From Marivivens aquimaris (GTDB taxonomy: Bacteria; Pseudomonadota; Alphaproteobacteria; Rhodobacterales; Rhodobacteraceae): DNA of 64,000 nt. The translations under genes were made by a program, and so were the position numbers. The stretch is from the NCBI RefSeq assembly GCF_015220045.1, contig NZ_JADBGB010000002.1:1-64000 (forward strand). Direction: 5' to 3'. The notes below the pieces were generated by a model. The model had not been told where the DNA came from, did no database searches, and saw only the letters and a list, made by a program, of their open reading frames with translations. Positions 45,161 through 54,922 of the stretch are shown one piece after another; positions within the stretch are counted from its first letter, which is position 1; every line of letters begins with the position of its first letter.

Positions 45161-46024
45161 GTGCGCCGCCCCTTCCTGTTCATCGATGTGCAGCACGGGC
45201 TGTGCAACCGTCTGCGCGCGCTCGCCTCGGCGGAGGCTCTGGCGGAGCAGACAGGCCGCGAACTGGTCGTGATCTGGCGTACCGATGCGCATTGCGAAGC
45301 GCGGATCGGCGATCTGCTCGATTATTCTGGCATGGTGATCGAGACGGACGAGGCCACCGCGATCCGTCAATCCTGTGAGATCGAATACAACTATATGGAG
45401 GCGGAGGAGAATTCCTGTCACCTCGCTCCCGTTTTTACCGCCGATACAAATGAACGCGACCGCGACGTTTATCTTCGCTCGGCCTATTCGCTCGTCAGTC
45501 CGAAACTGTCATTCGACCTGGAGCAGGAAAAGCTGCGGGCAATGCGCCCGTCCCGCGCTGTTCTCGATCTGATGGAACCAATTCAGAAGCCGAATGATAT
45601 GGCGGTCCATATCCGCATGGCGGGCGGTCAGGGGTTCGAGCACCTCGAATATGAATCGCCGAAAAATTGGCCGGCGCATCGGCACGAAGAATTACAGAAA
45701 TGGCGGCAGCAAAGTAATCGCGAGAAATTCATCGCGCGAATTCGAGAATTGGAAAATGACAATTCCGTTAATTCCATTTTCCTCGCCGCTGATACACCCG
45801 AGACATATGCCGCGTTTGCCGATGAATTCGGAAATAAACTCGTGACAGTCGAGCGTACCCTTTACGACCGTTCCGCTATTCAGATCCAATATGCGCTGGC
45901 CGATCTATTGATGCTAACGACGGGTCGTCATTTCCTCGGCAGCCCGTGGAGTTCTTTCACCGACGTCGCTCAACGGCTCGCCGGTCCGGGGCGGCCGATG
46001 GAAGTCAGTGGTCTGGATTTCTAA
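45161..46024 (+). CDS. Fucosyltransferase-like protein (NodZ/POFUT-type GT-B)
   Basis: A 287-residue protein starting FLFIDVQHGLCNRLRALASAEALAEQTGRELVVIW, the glycine/Asn loop typical of GDP-fucose-using GT-B enzymes, with a central VHIRMAGG in place of the HxRxxD motif and a C-terminal ALADLLMLTTGRHFLGSPWSSFTDVA block that binds the donor in this fold. With gmd and fcl in the same island, transfer of L-fucose is a reasonable expectation, though not proven. GTG start. Its 3' end overlaps the convergent FkbM-type gene by 20 bp. Confidence 0.72.
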   Translation: MRRPFLFIDVQHGLCNRLRALASAEALAEQTGRELVVIWRTDAHCEARIGDLLDYSGMVIETDEATAIRQSCEIEYNYMEAEENSCHLAPVFTADTNERDRDVYLRSAYSLVSPKLSFDLEQEKLRAMRPSRAVLDLMEPIQKPNDMAVHIRMAGGQGFEHLEYESPKNWPAHRHEELQKWRQQSNREKFIARIRELENDNSVNSIFLAADTPETYAAFADEFGNKLVTVERTLYDRSAIQIQYALADLLMLTTGRHFLGSPWSSFTDVAQRLAGPGRPMEVSGLDF

Positions 46025-47756
46025 AGCCGGAGCCTGAAAAGCGGTCCCATTTCTGCTCCGCTTCGACGATCCGCGAGTGCATGACAGGGCTGTCGAGCCA
46101 CGCCCACGCATAGCTCGGACCTTGATCCTTTAGCCTCTCTTTGAGCGCCGCGTACACGTCATCGAACCCGTCCATACCTGACAGATAATGCGTTTCATTC
46201 ATCTCCAGATCGCGGCCGATGGACTTTTCGATGCAGATCCAAAGCTCCGCCGCGCCCTCGATAAAACGGTGGCGCAGGGCGTCGGGCAACTCGGCGTGGG
46301 CGCGCAGGATAACGTCTGCAAAGCGGCTGATCGTCGGGCCGAAATCGCGCCAGCCTTCTTCGATCCCGCGGCGCAGAACGAGGCGGCAAACTTCCAGCAC
46401 GCGGAACGCCGCAGTGCCGGTTTCGGGCGAGCGGTCCTGTTGCAGCAGACCGTGTGTGTCCAGCGTCGCGATTTCGGTGCAGTAGCGGCGGGCCAGTAGA
46501 TCGAACCACAAATCACCGTGCCCGCCAAGGTGTTCGGGATGCCACAACCCATTGGAATCAAGGAAATCTCGGCGACAAACACGCGCGCGGCTCGTCGCCA
46601 GTTTTGTCGGCTCGCCGCGCGGCTGGTCGGGTTTTTTGCCCGTGATTTTAGTCGCGATGCGCTTCGCAATCCGTTCGGCCAGCGACGGCATCAGCAATTC
46701 GCGGGGCAGGGCGTCAGCAAAGGCGGAGCGACCCTCGCAAATCTCAGCCGCGCTGAGGCGCGCAAGGTTCAGGAGGGCGGCAAACAGGCCGTGATCGGGC
46801 AGGTCATCGGGCGACAACATCGCGATATAGCGCGCGTCCGAATGATGGCGGCCCGTGCCAAGCGCGGTGGCAAAGGTGTCATTACTGGCGGGGACAACGC
46901 TCAGGCCGCTAACGTCCTGCAATTCCAAAAGTTTTTCGGGATGATCGCTCACCACGATGACGTTGATATCGGTATCTATGACGCGCTCTGCGATGGTGCG
47001 CAGGCGGATCGCGGTCGCCTGACGCGCGGGCAGGATCACGTCGAGCCGATCCGCGCGGCCCGCCACATCGGCCTGCTTGCGCAGAGCGTGCTGAGGGCGG
47101 TGCGCGATGGGAACCCAAGCGGCCTTGCCGATGTCCTTGGCCAATGCGGCGGGCAGGTCGGACCACGCCTCCCCGATCAGCCAATCGGGCATGGCGGGCG
47201 CGAGGGCGCGCAGGATTCCGGCCTCGGCCTGCGGGGCGGTCATTTTCACGAGCGTCGGGTGCAGGCTTGCCAGCAAGTTCGCAGGCAGCGTCATGATTTG
47301 CGCGGGCTTGAAGTTTTCATCTTCGATATCGGAGGCTTCAAGGTATCCATCGTTGACCTTGTGCCGCCGAAACGCAGTGAGCGTCGTGCGGCTATCGGCG
47401 TTCGCAGCGGTGAGCGGCTCGCCCGCTTCCCCGTCCAAACCCCTGATCGCAAACGGTTTTGCGATGATGTTCGTCAGCTTGTGGCGCGCGATGTTTTTCA
47501 GCAGCGCCTGATAGGCGTCCGCATCGGGCTCGAAACACCAGATCGTCCACTGCGGATAGCGCAGTGCGAAAGGCACGGCGAACGCGCCGAAGCCCGCGCC
47601 GATGTCGACCGCAATACCCTCGGGCGGCAGGGTTTGCGAGGTCAGGAAGCGCTCGTAAATCGCCTTCACCCGCCAACGGCTGTCGCCAATAAGATGGGCG
47701 GACGGAGGGACGTCCAATTCGGGGCGGCGACCTGCAAAGGAAACGGTGACAGTCAT
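46005..47756 (-). CDS. FkbM-type methyltransferase fused to GT2-like domain
   Basis: A 583-residue fusion. Residues about 30-220 are an FkbM-family S-adenosylmethionine methyltransferase (GIAVDIGAGFGAFAVPFALRYP, WCFEPDADAYQALLKNIARH). From about 240 on a GT2-like fold starts (RLDVILPARQATAIRLRTIAERV, INVIVVSDHPEKLLEL, YIAMLSPDDLPDHGLF), where SPDD occupies the usual DXD place. Remaining C-terminal part is helical and unassigned. Methyl transfer to a sugar hydroxyl plus sugar transfer is the simplest reading. Its start overlaps the next upstream gene's stop by ATGA. Confidence 0.78.
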   Translation of the reverse strand: MTVTVSFAGRRPELDVPPSAHLIGDSRWRVKAIYERFLTSQTLPPEGIAVDIGAGFGAFAVPFALRYPQWTIWCFEPDADAYQALLKNIARHKLTNIIAKPFAIRGLDGEAGEPLTAANADSRTTLTAFRRHKVNDGYLEASDIEDENFKPAQIMTLPANLLASLHPTLVKMTAPQAEAGILRALAPAMPDWLIGEAWSDLPAALAKDIGKAAWVPIAHRPQHALRKQADVAGRADRLDVILPARQATAIRLRTIAERVIDTDINVIVVSDHPEKLLELQDVSGLSVVPASNDTFATALGTGRHHSDARYIAMLSPDDLPDHGLFAALLNLARLSAAEICEGRSAFADALPRELLMPSLAERIAKRIATKITGKKPDQPRGEPTKLATSRARVCRRDFLDSNGLWHPEHLGGHGDLWFDLLARRYCTEIATLDTHGLLQQDRSPETGTAAFRVLEVCRLVLRRGIEEGWRDFGPTISRFADVILRAHAELPDALRHRFIEGAAELWICIEKSIGRDLEMNETHYLSGMDGFDDVYAALKERLKDQGPSYAWAWLDSPVMHSRIVEAEQKWDRFSGSGFRNPDH

Positions 47757-48769
47757 AGCAAAGCCGCCATGTCGCGGGCGTAATTCACGCCAGGCACGCG
47801 GACGCCAAGCGCCAGAAGGTCTTCGCGTTTGAACTCGCTATACCTTTTGTCGAGCAACTGCGTCATGCTGGTCGCGGCTTCAAGGTACTGTTTTTTATAG
47901 GGATATCCGACGTTGTGTTCGCACCACTCAATCAGCTTCATGCACGAACTGAACACCGCACTGCGATAGAGCGGGGCATCCATCCAACGGACCCGCGCCG
48001 CGTGGTCGAGCGTCAGGCGGCTCACCGCGATTACATCGTAGCGGCGGAGACCAGCGGTCGACGTGATCTGCGAGCGCGCATAGCGTTTGTAGTAGGTGAA
48101 GGCGGGAAAATCGCTGATCGCGATCTTCTCGGCCGCGGCCAGCACGAGGGTGTGGAAGTACACGTCCTCAAAGAAATGCGTGTCGGGAAAGCTGATCCCG
48201 AAGGAGCGCAGCAACTCTGTCCGGATGACCTTGTTTGCAGACTGCGGTTCAATCAATTGCGCGAGCGACCAGACCACTTCCGCATTGGCATCGCTACGAT
48301 TGAAAACGCCGCTCTTGTTTTTCTCGAACAATTTGTCGAAATGCTGATCGTCAAAGAATGGATGCGGATTTCCGCGCTGACCCATCAAAACGCCGCGGCA
48401 GAAAAGCACGTCCGGATTGTGCAATTGCAGCAATTCGACAATTGCGGCGAAGGACCAGTCGGGACGGCTATCGTCGGCATCGAGAAACGTGACGTATTCA
48501 CCCTTCGCGTGCCGCAGCGCGGTATTGCGGGCAGAGGACAGCCCGTCATTCGATTGCCAGATAATCCGCACGCGCGGATCGTCGATTTGCGAAAGAAGCT
48601 GCGTCGTTTCCGCATCCGACCCGTCATTCACGATCAGATATTCGAAATCGGTAAAGCTCTGTCCCAATACCGAATTGATTGCCGTAAACAGCAATGGCCC
48701 GTCGTTATAGACGGTGGTGATGCAAGTCAGCTTCGGCATGCGGTGCGCGGTCTTCCCTTCGCGTTTCAT
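47753..48769 (-). CDS. GT2-family glycosyltransferase
   Basis: A 338-residue GT-A protein: LTCITTVYNDGPLLFTAINSVLGQSFTDFEYLIVNDGSDAETTQLL, GLSSARNTALRHAKGEYVTFLDADD (DXD), and FFEDVYFHTLVL near the acceptor region. Two possible ATGs (48769, 48739); the second better fits the fold start but the first is kept. Translationally coupled to the FkbM/GT2 fusion downstream. Sugar specificity unknown. Confidence 0.9.
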   Translation of the reverse strand: MKREGKTAHRMPKLTCITTVYNDGPLLFTAINSVLGQSFTDFEYLIVNDGSDAETTQLLSQIDDPRVRIIWQSNDGLSSARNTALRHAKGEYVTFLDADDSRPDWSFAAIVELLQLHNPDVLFCRGVLMGQRGNPHPFFDDQHFDKLFEKNKSGVFNRSDANAEVVWSLAQLIEPQSANKVIRTELLRSFGISFPDTHFFEDVYFHTLVLAAAEKIAISDFPAFTYYKRYARSQITSTAGLRRYDVIAVSRLTLDHAARVRWMDAPLYRSAVFSSCMKLIEWCEHNVGYPYKKQYLEAATSMTQLLDKRYSEFKREDLLALGVRVPGVNYARDMAALL

Positions 48770-48829
48770 TCAACCATTTCGGACTGATATCCGAAAGTAA
48801 ATTCAACCTGAACGAATTTAATTGCGAAG

Positions 48830-49417
48830 TTAAACGGCGAAAGAAACGAGGCTCGGCAGGTCAGTCCGCAGACCATGCGCCGCACCGACCACAAAGAACT
48901 GCAGGTCATCGATCTGGATATGGAAATCGGCCTTCGGCATCCCGAACACAAGCGCCGCGTGACCCGGTTCGCCATAGGCGCGGTCACCGCCGAGGATCGT
49001 GTGCATCGCAACGTGCGTTGTGGTCTCCGGCGTCAGACGGATCGCGTCCTTGAAGCGCGTGTCGCGCATCTCGCCGCGCACCATGCGCAGGTGCGGCTGG
49101 AGCGTCGCGCCGGTCTTGGACGAGCCGCGCAGCGACACGCCGAGCACATCGCCTTTGGCCAGCTGCGCGTGACCCAGTTCCAGCCGTAGCACCACCCAAC
49201 GCGGGCTGCCGGACACTTTCGCGTTCAGCGATGCGATCTCGTCATGGCCGGAATTGAAAGACAAATCCACCGTGCCTTGCTGCGAGTCCAGATCGCAGAA
49301 CAGAGGACCATGCAAATTCGCATCACCCGAGGCTTTCCCATCAAACGATGCATCCCGCAAACCGCCGATAAGCGCACTGGCGGAGGTCTGGATCGGGTGG
49401 AGAAGAGATGCGGTCAT
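48830..49417 (-). CDS. Hypothetical beta-rich protein
   Basis: A 195-residue protein I do not recognise. Alternating hydrophobic pattern (WVVLRLELGHAQLAKGDVLGVSLRGSS, ADFHIQIDDLQFFVV) suggests a jelly-roll or carbohydrate-binding-like sandwich. No signal peptide or catalytic motif. Lies between the GT2 gene and the giant glycosyltransferase on the same strand, so probably part of the same glycan pathway. Confidence 0.6.
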   Translation of the reverse strand: MTASLLHPIQTSASALIGGLRDASFDGKASGDANLHGPLFCDLDSQQGTVDLSFNSGHDEIASLNAKVSGSPRWVVLRLELGHAQLAKGDVLGVSLRGSSKTGATLQPHLRMVRGEMRDTRFKDAIRLTPETTTHVAMHTILGGDRAYGEPGHAALVFGMPKADFHIQIDDLQFFVVGAAHGLRTDLPSLVSFAV

Positions 49418-49486
49418 CGGGGTATTCCTTATGCGTTTGCGCAGAAGCTAGCGGTTTGATGGGCCGAGTTGTAGATGTCTCATGGC

Positions 49487-52400
49487 TTAAGCTGATCGCT
49501 TACGATTGACCACATTTTCAAAATGCGATCTCACTTTGTCATTGTTTGGGAGAAGTTCCAGCGCCGCAGTGACTTCACTAGCTTTCAGATTTTCATAAAT
49601 GTCCGATTTTTCATACTGATCCAGCAAGAGTTTTGTCGCCATCTTGGTAAGGAAAATACGAGCATTAGCTTCGAGTCGCGTTTCAGACTGTGCAATTTCT
49701 TTCATTTCATTGAGCAGAACTGCATCCTGCGGGAACGGAGACCGGATCAAGCGTTTTGCTAAGGCGTCTGCGGACCAGGCATCGGGGATGCCGATACGTT
49801 TGGCAGCTTTTACGATTGCGTCATCGTATCGGTTGGTTACTCCGATTTCACGGAGAAATAGCCATATCCCAAGAGCATAGCTATCATTTCCTTCATCGAA
49901 CGCCAACTTCGCGCGTCTAGGAGTCAATTCCTCAGCCTCGTGACGACCGATCACGCTTTCTGCTGACTCTGTCAGTGCAACGTTTGCAATCTTGATCTCA
50001 AGCATAGTTGCTGTGTCGAAATGAAAATCGCTGAGTTGGAATTTCAGCTCCTTATGACGTCGAGAAAATTCATGAGCGATGTCTATAGTCGTCGGCACAT
50101 GAGCTTTCAATTCGATGCTTCTATTTCGGCCTTCGAACGGCGTCCTCCCCTCGCGAGCGAATGCCGCGATCAAGTTTACATCGACATTGGCAGTCAGGCT
50201 CATCGATGCAACGAGGGTTCTATCTTCTGTCACACCCGGCCGAGTGAATTTTGCGCGAAGGACTGCTCCATGCGCATTTTCAAGTGCGAGGGCCCACCTG
50301 TCCACATCGACCTTTTCGAATCCACGTGTGACAATTTCATGCAACGATTTGGCATGTTGGGCTTTGTCAGAGAATGGATCGGGAAAATCTGACCAACAGT
50401 TTTCCGGCAAATACGGAAAGACGCTGCGGATGTCCCGTCGCTCAAAAGCATCAATCTTCGAGATTTTGCTCAAGTTAATGACGCTAGCTCCAGCTTCCGC
50501 TGCAACACTCTTTACACCATCCCAATTGGCTTGGTGGGTGTGAGCTTGTGGCAGTGAATAAACGTCGCCCTTGAGTTGGTATCCCGAGAAAAAGTAGTTT
50601 GGATTATAGGTCGGGTCTTGGTCGATGATGAGAAGTTTGCTCTCGGCTGGGGAAAGATTGAGAACGCCGAAACCACGTTCTTCGATTTCTTCAGGCGTCA
50701 GGAAGCGACTTTCGAGGATTTCCTCGACATAGGCACCTTCCATTCCTATGAGATAAATTTCGCGATAGCCAAGCTCTATCGCCTTTTTAAGGCTGAAGCT
50801 GCCAGTGGAGCTATGCGCAATGAGCTCCATACGGGGGCTGTCGGAAACTTTCCATGAGAAGAAGAATTTCTTTGTGGTGACTTTGGGATCGTCGAGCAAA
50901 CGCGCAAAATTCTCGCGGTGGTGATAAACCACTTTGCGGTCAGCCAGAGCGTAGTAGGTTGGCCACCAGTTTTCTTTTTCAAAATACCGATATGCGGCGG
51001 TCGTTCCCCATGTATCCATGCCTTCCGGAAGTTTATCGAATCCGGCCTCGGCAAGAAGACGTGCCGAAGGACCATTGCCGATGATGAGCAAGCGGCGGTT
51101 CGACGCTTCGCTATCTTGACTACTGGATGCTTGCGGAAGTTTTACGGCAGGCTTTGCTTGTTTCAGGAACGACACAAGGGCGTCCCACGAATTCTCCTGA
51201 ACATAAGTGTCGCGAGCAGTCAGTGCGGCTTTTTTTAAGTCACTTAGATTGGCCACTGCCGCGCGGATGCCGTCAGTCAGCGCTTTTCCGTCCTCTTCAA
51301 CAACTTCGCCAAAGCCCAATTCGCGGACTTTGCCGGCCAACCAAGTATCATCAATCACAACGCTGGGGACGCCCAGTAGGAGCGAGTCAATGAGCAAGCC
51401 GGACGTCCGGTTCGAGAAGCGATCAGGAGTGTACGGCAGCGCGACAAGATCGGCACTAAGCAGCAGGTCGCGAAACTCGTCTTCGCTGAGGTAGCTGTCC
51501 ATAATTTCCACGTGATCGCGGATTTGGTCGAAGAAGGCCTGACGTGATTTGTTCACGCTATCGGCGGGCGGGAATCGCACTCGCAAACGCAAGTCCTCTA
51601 CGCCGCCTTCAATCAGTTGAAGCAGGGCTTCTTTGGTCAAATCAAAGCCTTTGCCACCGCGTAAGTTGCCTGGAAAAACGACTGTTTTGCGCCCGTCTTC
51701 ACCGCCGCCTGCATTCAGCTTGCCGATCTCATCGTCGTGGAAAGTCGTTGTCGGGTGCGGCAACACTTCGGTTTTAACATCGAAGCCTTTACGCATCTCT
51801 TTCGCGAGTTCCGGAGACGGAACAATAAGGCGGATTTGCGGATTTGCCGACATTTTGGCAAGCCGCGGCTTCCAATAATTTTGGAGGCCATTGTCAGTCA
51901 GATCCAGCCACGAAAGATAGTAGAGGCTGATCGCGAAGGTGCATGAAGGATACTTATGTGCAAGGTTTTCCAACACTCCCGCTATCTCAAGTGACCCGCA
52001 GTACATGAAGAGCTGCGAAGGCACACTGTGGTCAAGGCTGGAAAGATAGCTATCCAATTCGGTCGCAAACGTATCTAGACCGGCGACTGCCTTGCCCGCA
52101 GACTTGGAATACAGAGTATTCGTGCGGCAGGAAAATACCTTAGCCATCTCGGGATGGGCTTCATACACTTTGGGCTCGGCGTCTATAGGTCCGGCGATCA
52201 AGTGTGGCTGGCCATTATTCCGTAGCGCTCTACCCAAGCGCGCTTCGTAGTTTAGGAAATGGCCAAAGAAGCTTTCGGCATCAGGGTTGACTGATATAAA
52301 TCGCGTAGGTTTGGGCGGGGTCGTGAACTGCGGTGTCTGCAAGATCTTAATTTTTTCGATTCTGAGTTTTGGAGTCGGCATTGAGGTATCTTGGCACGCC

Positions 52401-54922
52401 GCGTGAATTTCGACCGAGACAAAGAAATCAGTGCTATGTGCAGGCGAGAGCAGAAATTCCAAGGGGATTTCAGTTTGCTCTAACGCTCGCAGCGTACGTT
52501 TCTGTTCAACGATCGAGTAGCCAAACGCTTTGCCGCCAAGTACCACGTCGCAATCGGTCTCGGCGGTGAGTGTGACAGCAAGCTTAACGTCCTGTTGATT
52601 TTTTCGATTTGGGCGTGTGCCAAAACGGAGCCGAACTTTACTATCATTGGCTACCGGCACCGCCAAAAAGCCATCTACGAAAGTATGAGGACCGGTGGTG
52701 GTGATATCTTTCAAAGTTGGAGCCACGCTCTCCTGCACACACTCTATAAAAGCATAGCGCTTCTGAAGTTCCGACTGATTGCGGCCGATCCACTCACCCC
52801 ATGTGTCTTCCAGGTCAGCAGCTTCTTGTTTTTTCGAGGTGGCGACGAGTTCAAGAGGCGCTGAATTCGCAGGATATTGTAAAAATCGCAAGCCTGCCAC
52901 TTCATGACGGATCGATGCTGATTTGTCTTTGATGGATAAAGTGATTTCCAGCGAAACGTCTTTTAGCGAAGCTGCATTAATCGAGATTAATCGCATCGTG
53001 ACCGTTTGGGCCGAGCGCATAAGTTCAAACTCAAGAGTGGATTTCTCACCGCTCTCAAGTACACTAATCGCGTTCACGTGTTTGAAATCTAACGATGTTG
53101 GCAAGATAAAGTTGAGCTCTAAAATGCCGTTGTTACTAGGAGCAATGTTTCCGCCGATATGTACTTTAATTTCGTCGGGCCATTGTGCCTGACCTTCGTG
53201 TAGTGTGGCTTGCGCTTGGCCAAAGCCAAGGTTCTTCCAAGTCACGAACTTGGTAAGAGAGCCGACACTATTTACACGAATTTCCCGAACCGCTTCGTCA
53301 CCTTCAGCATAAAAACTATTCAGATTGGCAAATTCGGTTTCCAGCCACCTGAGTGCTGGCTGCCCGTGGCACAGGTACATCGACACGTCGTCGCGGACTT
53401 CTTGCATAATATCGACAGTGCCTGCGGTCTCGGTTTCAATCTGTCCACTAATGTTGCGGATTACAGGCGTAAAAGTATAGCGCCACGCATATTTCCGCAG
53501 ATTCACGCCGATCTGTTTCTGGATTTCCTGATAGTTGTGCATTCCGAGCGAGAACGCGACATCGTAGGCAACGCTATTAGATACGTTTTCAGCGAGCCAT
53601 TTCAGCGTCCTTAAGAAGTCACCGTTCAGGTAATCCTGAAATTCACGATCTCCCGTGGCATAAATGGCGTTTCCATTAATATGAAATCCATTGACCGGGG
53701 CGGTCATTGTCGGACCATGATAGTTTGCACCGATGACCCAGGTTCCGGGCGGGCAGTCTGCGACTGCCCTTTCCAAAGCGTCAAGCCAGCCTGCACGAAC
53801 GGGCACACAATCCGCTTCAAGCAGCAACGTATTTTCGTAGTCGCGACAGCAGGCCATCATCGATAGCCAGAAGATGTTGGGCCCCGACTTGTTACAAAAG
53901 AGGTTTAGAGAGTTGCCACGAACATAATAGTCGATCTTCGGATCGAGCTTGAGGAACGTCACGCGCAGTTTTTTGAAATACCGTGCCAGCCAAGGGAGCT
54001 GCTTGGCGCGCTCTCGAATTTTTTCTTCGATTTCGACGTCGGTTGCGCAAGACATGAACACATGAAGCGCGACACCACTGACAGCATTGAAAGACGGTAC
54101 CAGCTTCGGATCAACCCAGGTTTGAAGGCGCTCGAGAAACCCGTCGAGCTCATGCGGCATGAGGGGGACGGCAATCGCCGACAGTCTCCTCAAACCGAGC
54201 GTCTCGTAGACATCTTCGTAAGGGAAGATGTTGAACCGACTGAGCAGCGAAGTACGGGAACCAACTGTGATTTCCACCTTCGCGCTTGATCTCGCAATGT
54301 CATCGCGCAAGGCTACAAAAGACTGAAGGTGAAGGTTGCCAGAGTGGATCTGCGGATTTGGAACCTGATACTTTTCATTGTTTTCTTGATAGTTATCAAA
54401 AAAGTAGTTCGGGTTGCGCTTCACATCACCCTTGATGGTGAGCTCGTGACCTTCTCCAGCTTCGGATTGGGACAAGCGCTCCACATAATTGCAGTCGATC
54501 CCAAGCAGACAAAGCTCATGAAAGCCTTTTTCGATACAGAATCTGGTCGCCAAAACGCCAGTGGTTTGCTTGTAGTTCGACATCGAAGAAACAGGGATTG
54601 CACCGGTTCGCGACATAAATTCATCTCGCGCCGTGATTTTCGGGTGGCCCCGTAGGTGCGGAAGTTCCTCGAAAATGGCCTCATGCAAGAAGAATTCGGA
54701 AATCGAGGGCTCATCGAGAAGCCGCTCGATTGCCTCTCTATGCTGCTTCACAACCACCGGATCCAGACACGCGTAGATATGGGGATAATTGCCAGTGCGG
54801 TCCCAATATTTGTAGGCCGCGTTCATGCCAAGCCATCGGCCAGTCGGCAGTGCGTCAAGGACTTGGGTGGAGAGTGATGGCCCATTGCCAACTACGTAAA
54901 AAGGAGCGCTTCGAAGGGGCAT
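49487..54922 (-). CDS. Giant multi-module glycosyltransferase-like protein
   Basis: About 1,811 residues from ATG 54922 (an in-frame start at 55003 would add 27 odd residues). Modules by eye: (a) 1-245, DUF115/GT42-like: FYVVGNGPSL, WLGMNAAYKYW, QTTGVLATRFCIEKGFHELCLLGIDCNY; (b) about 245-545, GT-A-like with NTLLLEADCVPVRAGWLDALERA and WVIGANYHGP; (c) about 545-875, beta-rich linker; (d) about 875-1275, GT-B/GT4-like: VVFPGNLRGGKGFDL, LLSADLVALPYTPDRFSNRTSGLLIDSLLLGVPSVV; (e) about 1280-1510, second DUF115/GT42-like: IIGNGPSARLL, LKKAIELGYREIYLIGMEGAY, with the Asn of module (a) replaced by Thr (WGTTAAYRYF); (f) about 1510-1811, beta-rich then helical tail. Base composition is AT-rich compared with flanking genes. 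Intracellular; no membrane segment seen. Specificities unknown. Confidence 0.78.
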   Translation of the reverse strand: MPLRSAPFYVVGNGPSLSTQVLDALPTGRWLGMNAAYKYWDRTGNYPHIYACLDPVVVKQHREAIERLLDEPSISEFFLHEAIFEELPHLRGHPKITARDEFMSRTGAIPVSSMSNYKQTTGVLATRFCIEKGFHELCLLGIDCNYVERLSQSEAGEGHELTIKGDVKRNPNYFFDNYQENNEKYQVPNPQIHSGNLHLQSFVALRDDIARSSAKVEITVGSRTSLLSRFNIFPYEDVYETLGLRRLSAIAVPLMPHELDGFLERLQTWVDPKLVPSFNAVSGVALHVFMSCATDVEIEEKIRERAKQLPWLARYFKKLRVTFLKLDPKIDYYVRGNSLNLFCNKSGPNIFWLSMMACCRDYENTLLLEADCVPVRAGWLDALERAVADCPPGTWVIGANYHGPTMTAPVNGFHINGNAIYATGDREFQDYLNGDFLRTLKWLAENVSNSVAYDVAFSLGMHNYQEIQKQIGVNLRKYAWRYTFTPVIRNISGQIETETAGTVDIMQEVRDDVSMYLCHGQPALRWLETEFANLNSFYAEGDEAVREIRVNSVGSLTKFVTWKNLGFGQAQATLHEGQAQWPDEIKVHIGGNIAPSNNGILELNFILPTSLDFKHVNAISVLESGEKSTLEFELMRSAQTVTMRLISINAASLKDVSLEITLSIKDKSASIRHEVAGLRFLQYPANSAPLELVATSKKQEAADLEDTWGEWIGRNQSELQKRYAFIECVQESVAPTLKDITTTGPHTFVDGFLAVPVANDSKVRLRFGTRPNRKNQQDVKLAVTLTAETDCDVVLGGKAFGYSIVEQKRTLRALEQTEIPLEFLLSPAHSTDFFVSVEIHAACQDTSMPTPKLRIEKIKILQTPQFTTPPKPTRFISVNPDAESFFGHFLNYEARLGRALRNNGQPHLIAGPIDAEPKVYEAHPEMAKVFSCRTNTLYSKSAGKAVAGLDTFATELDSYLSSLDHSVPSQLFMYCGSLEIAGVLENLAHKYPSCTFAISLYYLSWLDLTDNGLQNYWKPRLAKMSANPQIRLIVPSPELAKEMRKGFDVKTEVLPHPTTTFHDDEIGKLNAGGGEDGRKTVVFPGNLRGGKGFDLTKEALLQLIEGGVEDLRLRVRFPPADSVNKSRQAFFDQIRDHVEIMDSYLSEDEFRDLLLSADLVALPYTPDRFSNRTSGLLIDSLLLGVPSVVIDDTWLAGKVRELGFGEVVEEDGKALTDGIRAAVANLSDLKKAALTARDTYVQENSWDALVSFLKQAKPAVKLPQASSSQDSEASNRRLLIIGNGPSARLLAEAGFDKLPEGMDTWGTTAAYRYFEKENWWPTYYALADRKVVYHHRENFARLLDDPKVTTKKFFFSWKVSDSPRMELIAHSSTGSFSLKKAIELGYREIYLIGMEGAYVEEILESRFLTPEEIEERGFGVLNLSPAESKLLIIDQDPTYNPNYFFSGYQLKGDVYSLPQAHTHQANWDGVKSVAAEAGASVINLSKISKIDAFERRDIRSVFPYLPENCWSDFPDPFSDKAQHAKSLHEIVTRGFEKVDVDRWALALENAHGAVLRAKFTRPGVTEDRTLVASMSLTANVDVNLIAAFAREGRTPFEGRNRSIELKAHVPTTIDIAHEFSRRHKELKFQLSDFHFDTATMLEIKIANVALTESAESVIGRHEAEELTPRRAKLAFDEGNDSYALGIWLFLREIGVTNRYDDAIVKAAKRIGIPDAWSADALAKRLIRSPFPQDAVLLNEMKEIAQSETRLEANARIFLTKMATKLLLDQYEKSDIYENLKASEVTAALELLPNNDKVRSHFENVVNRKRSA

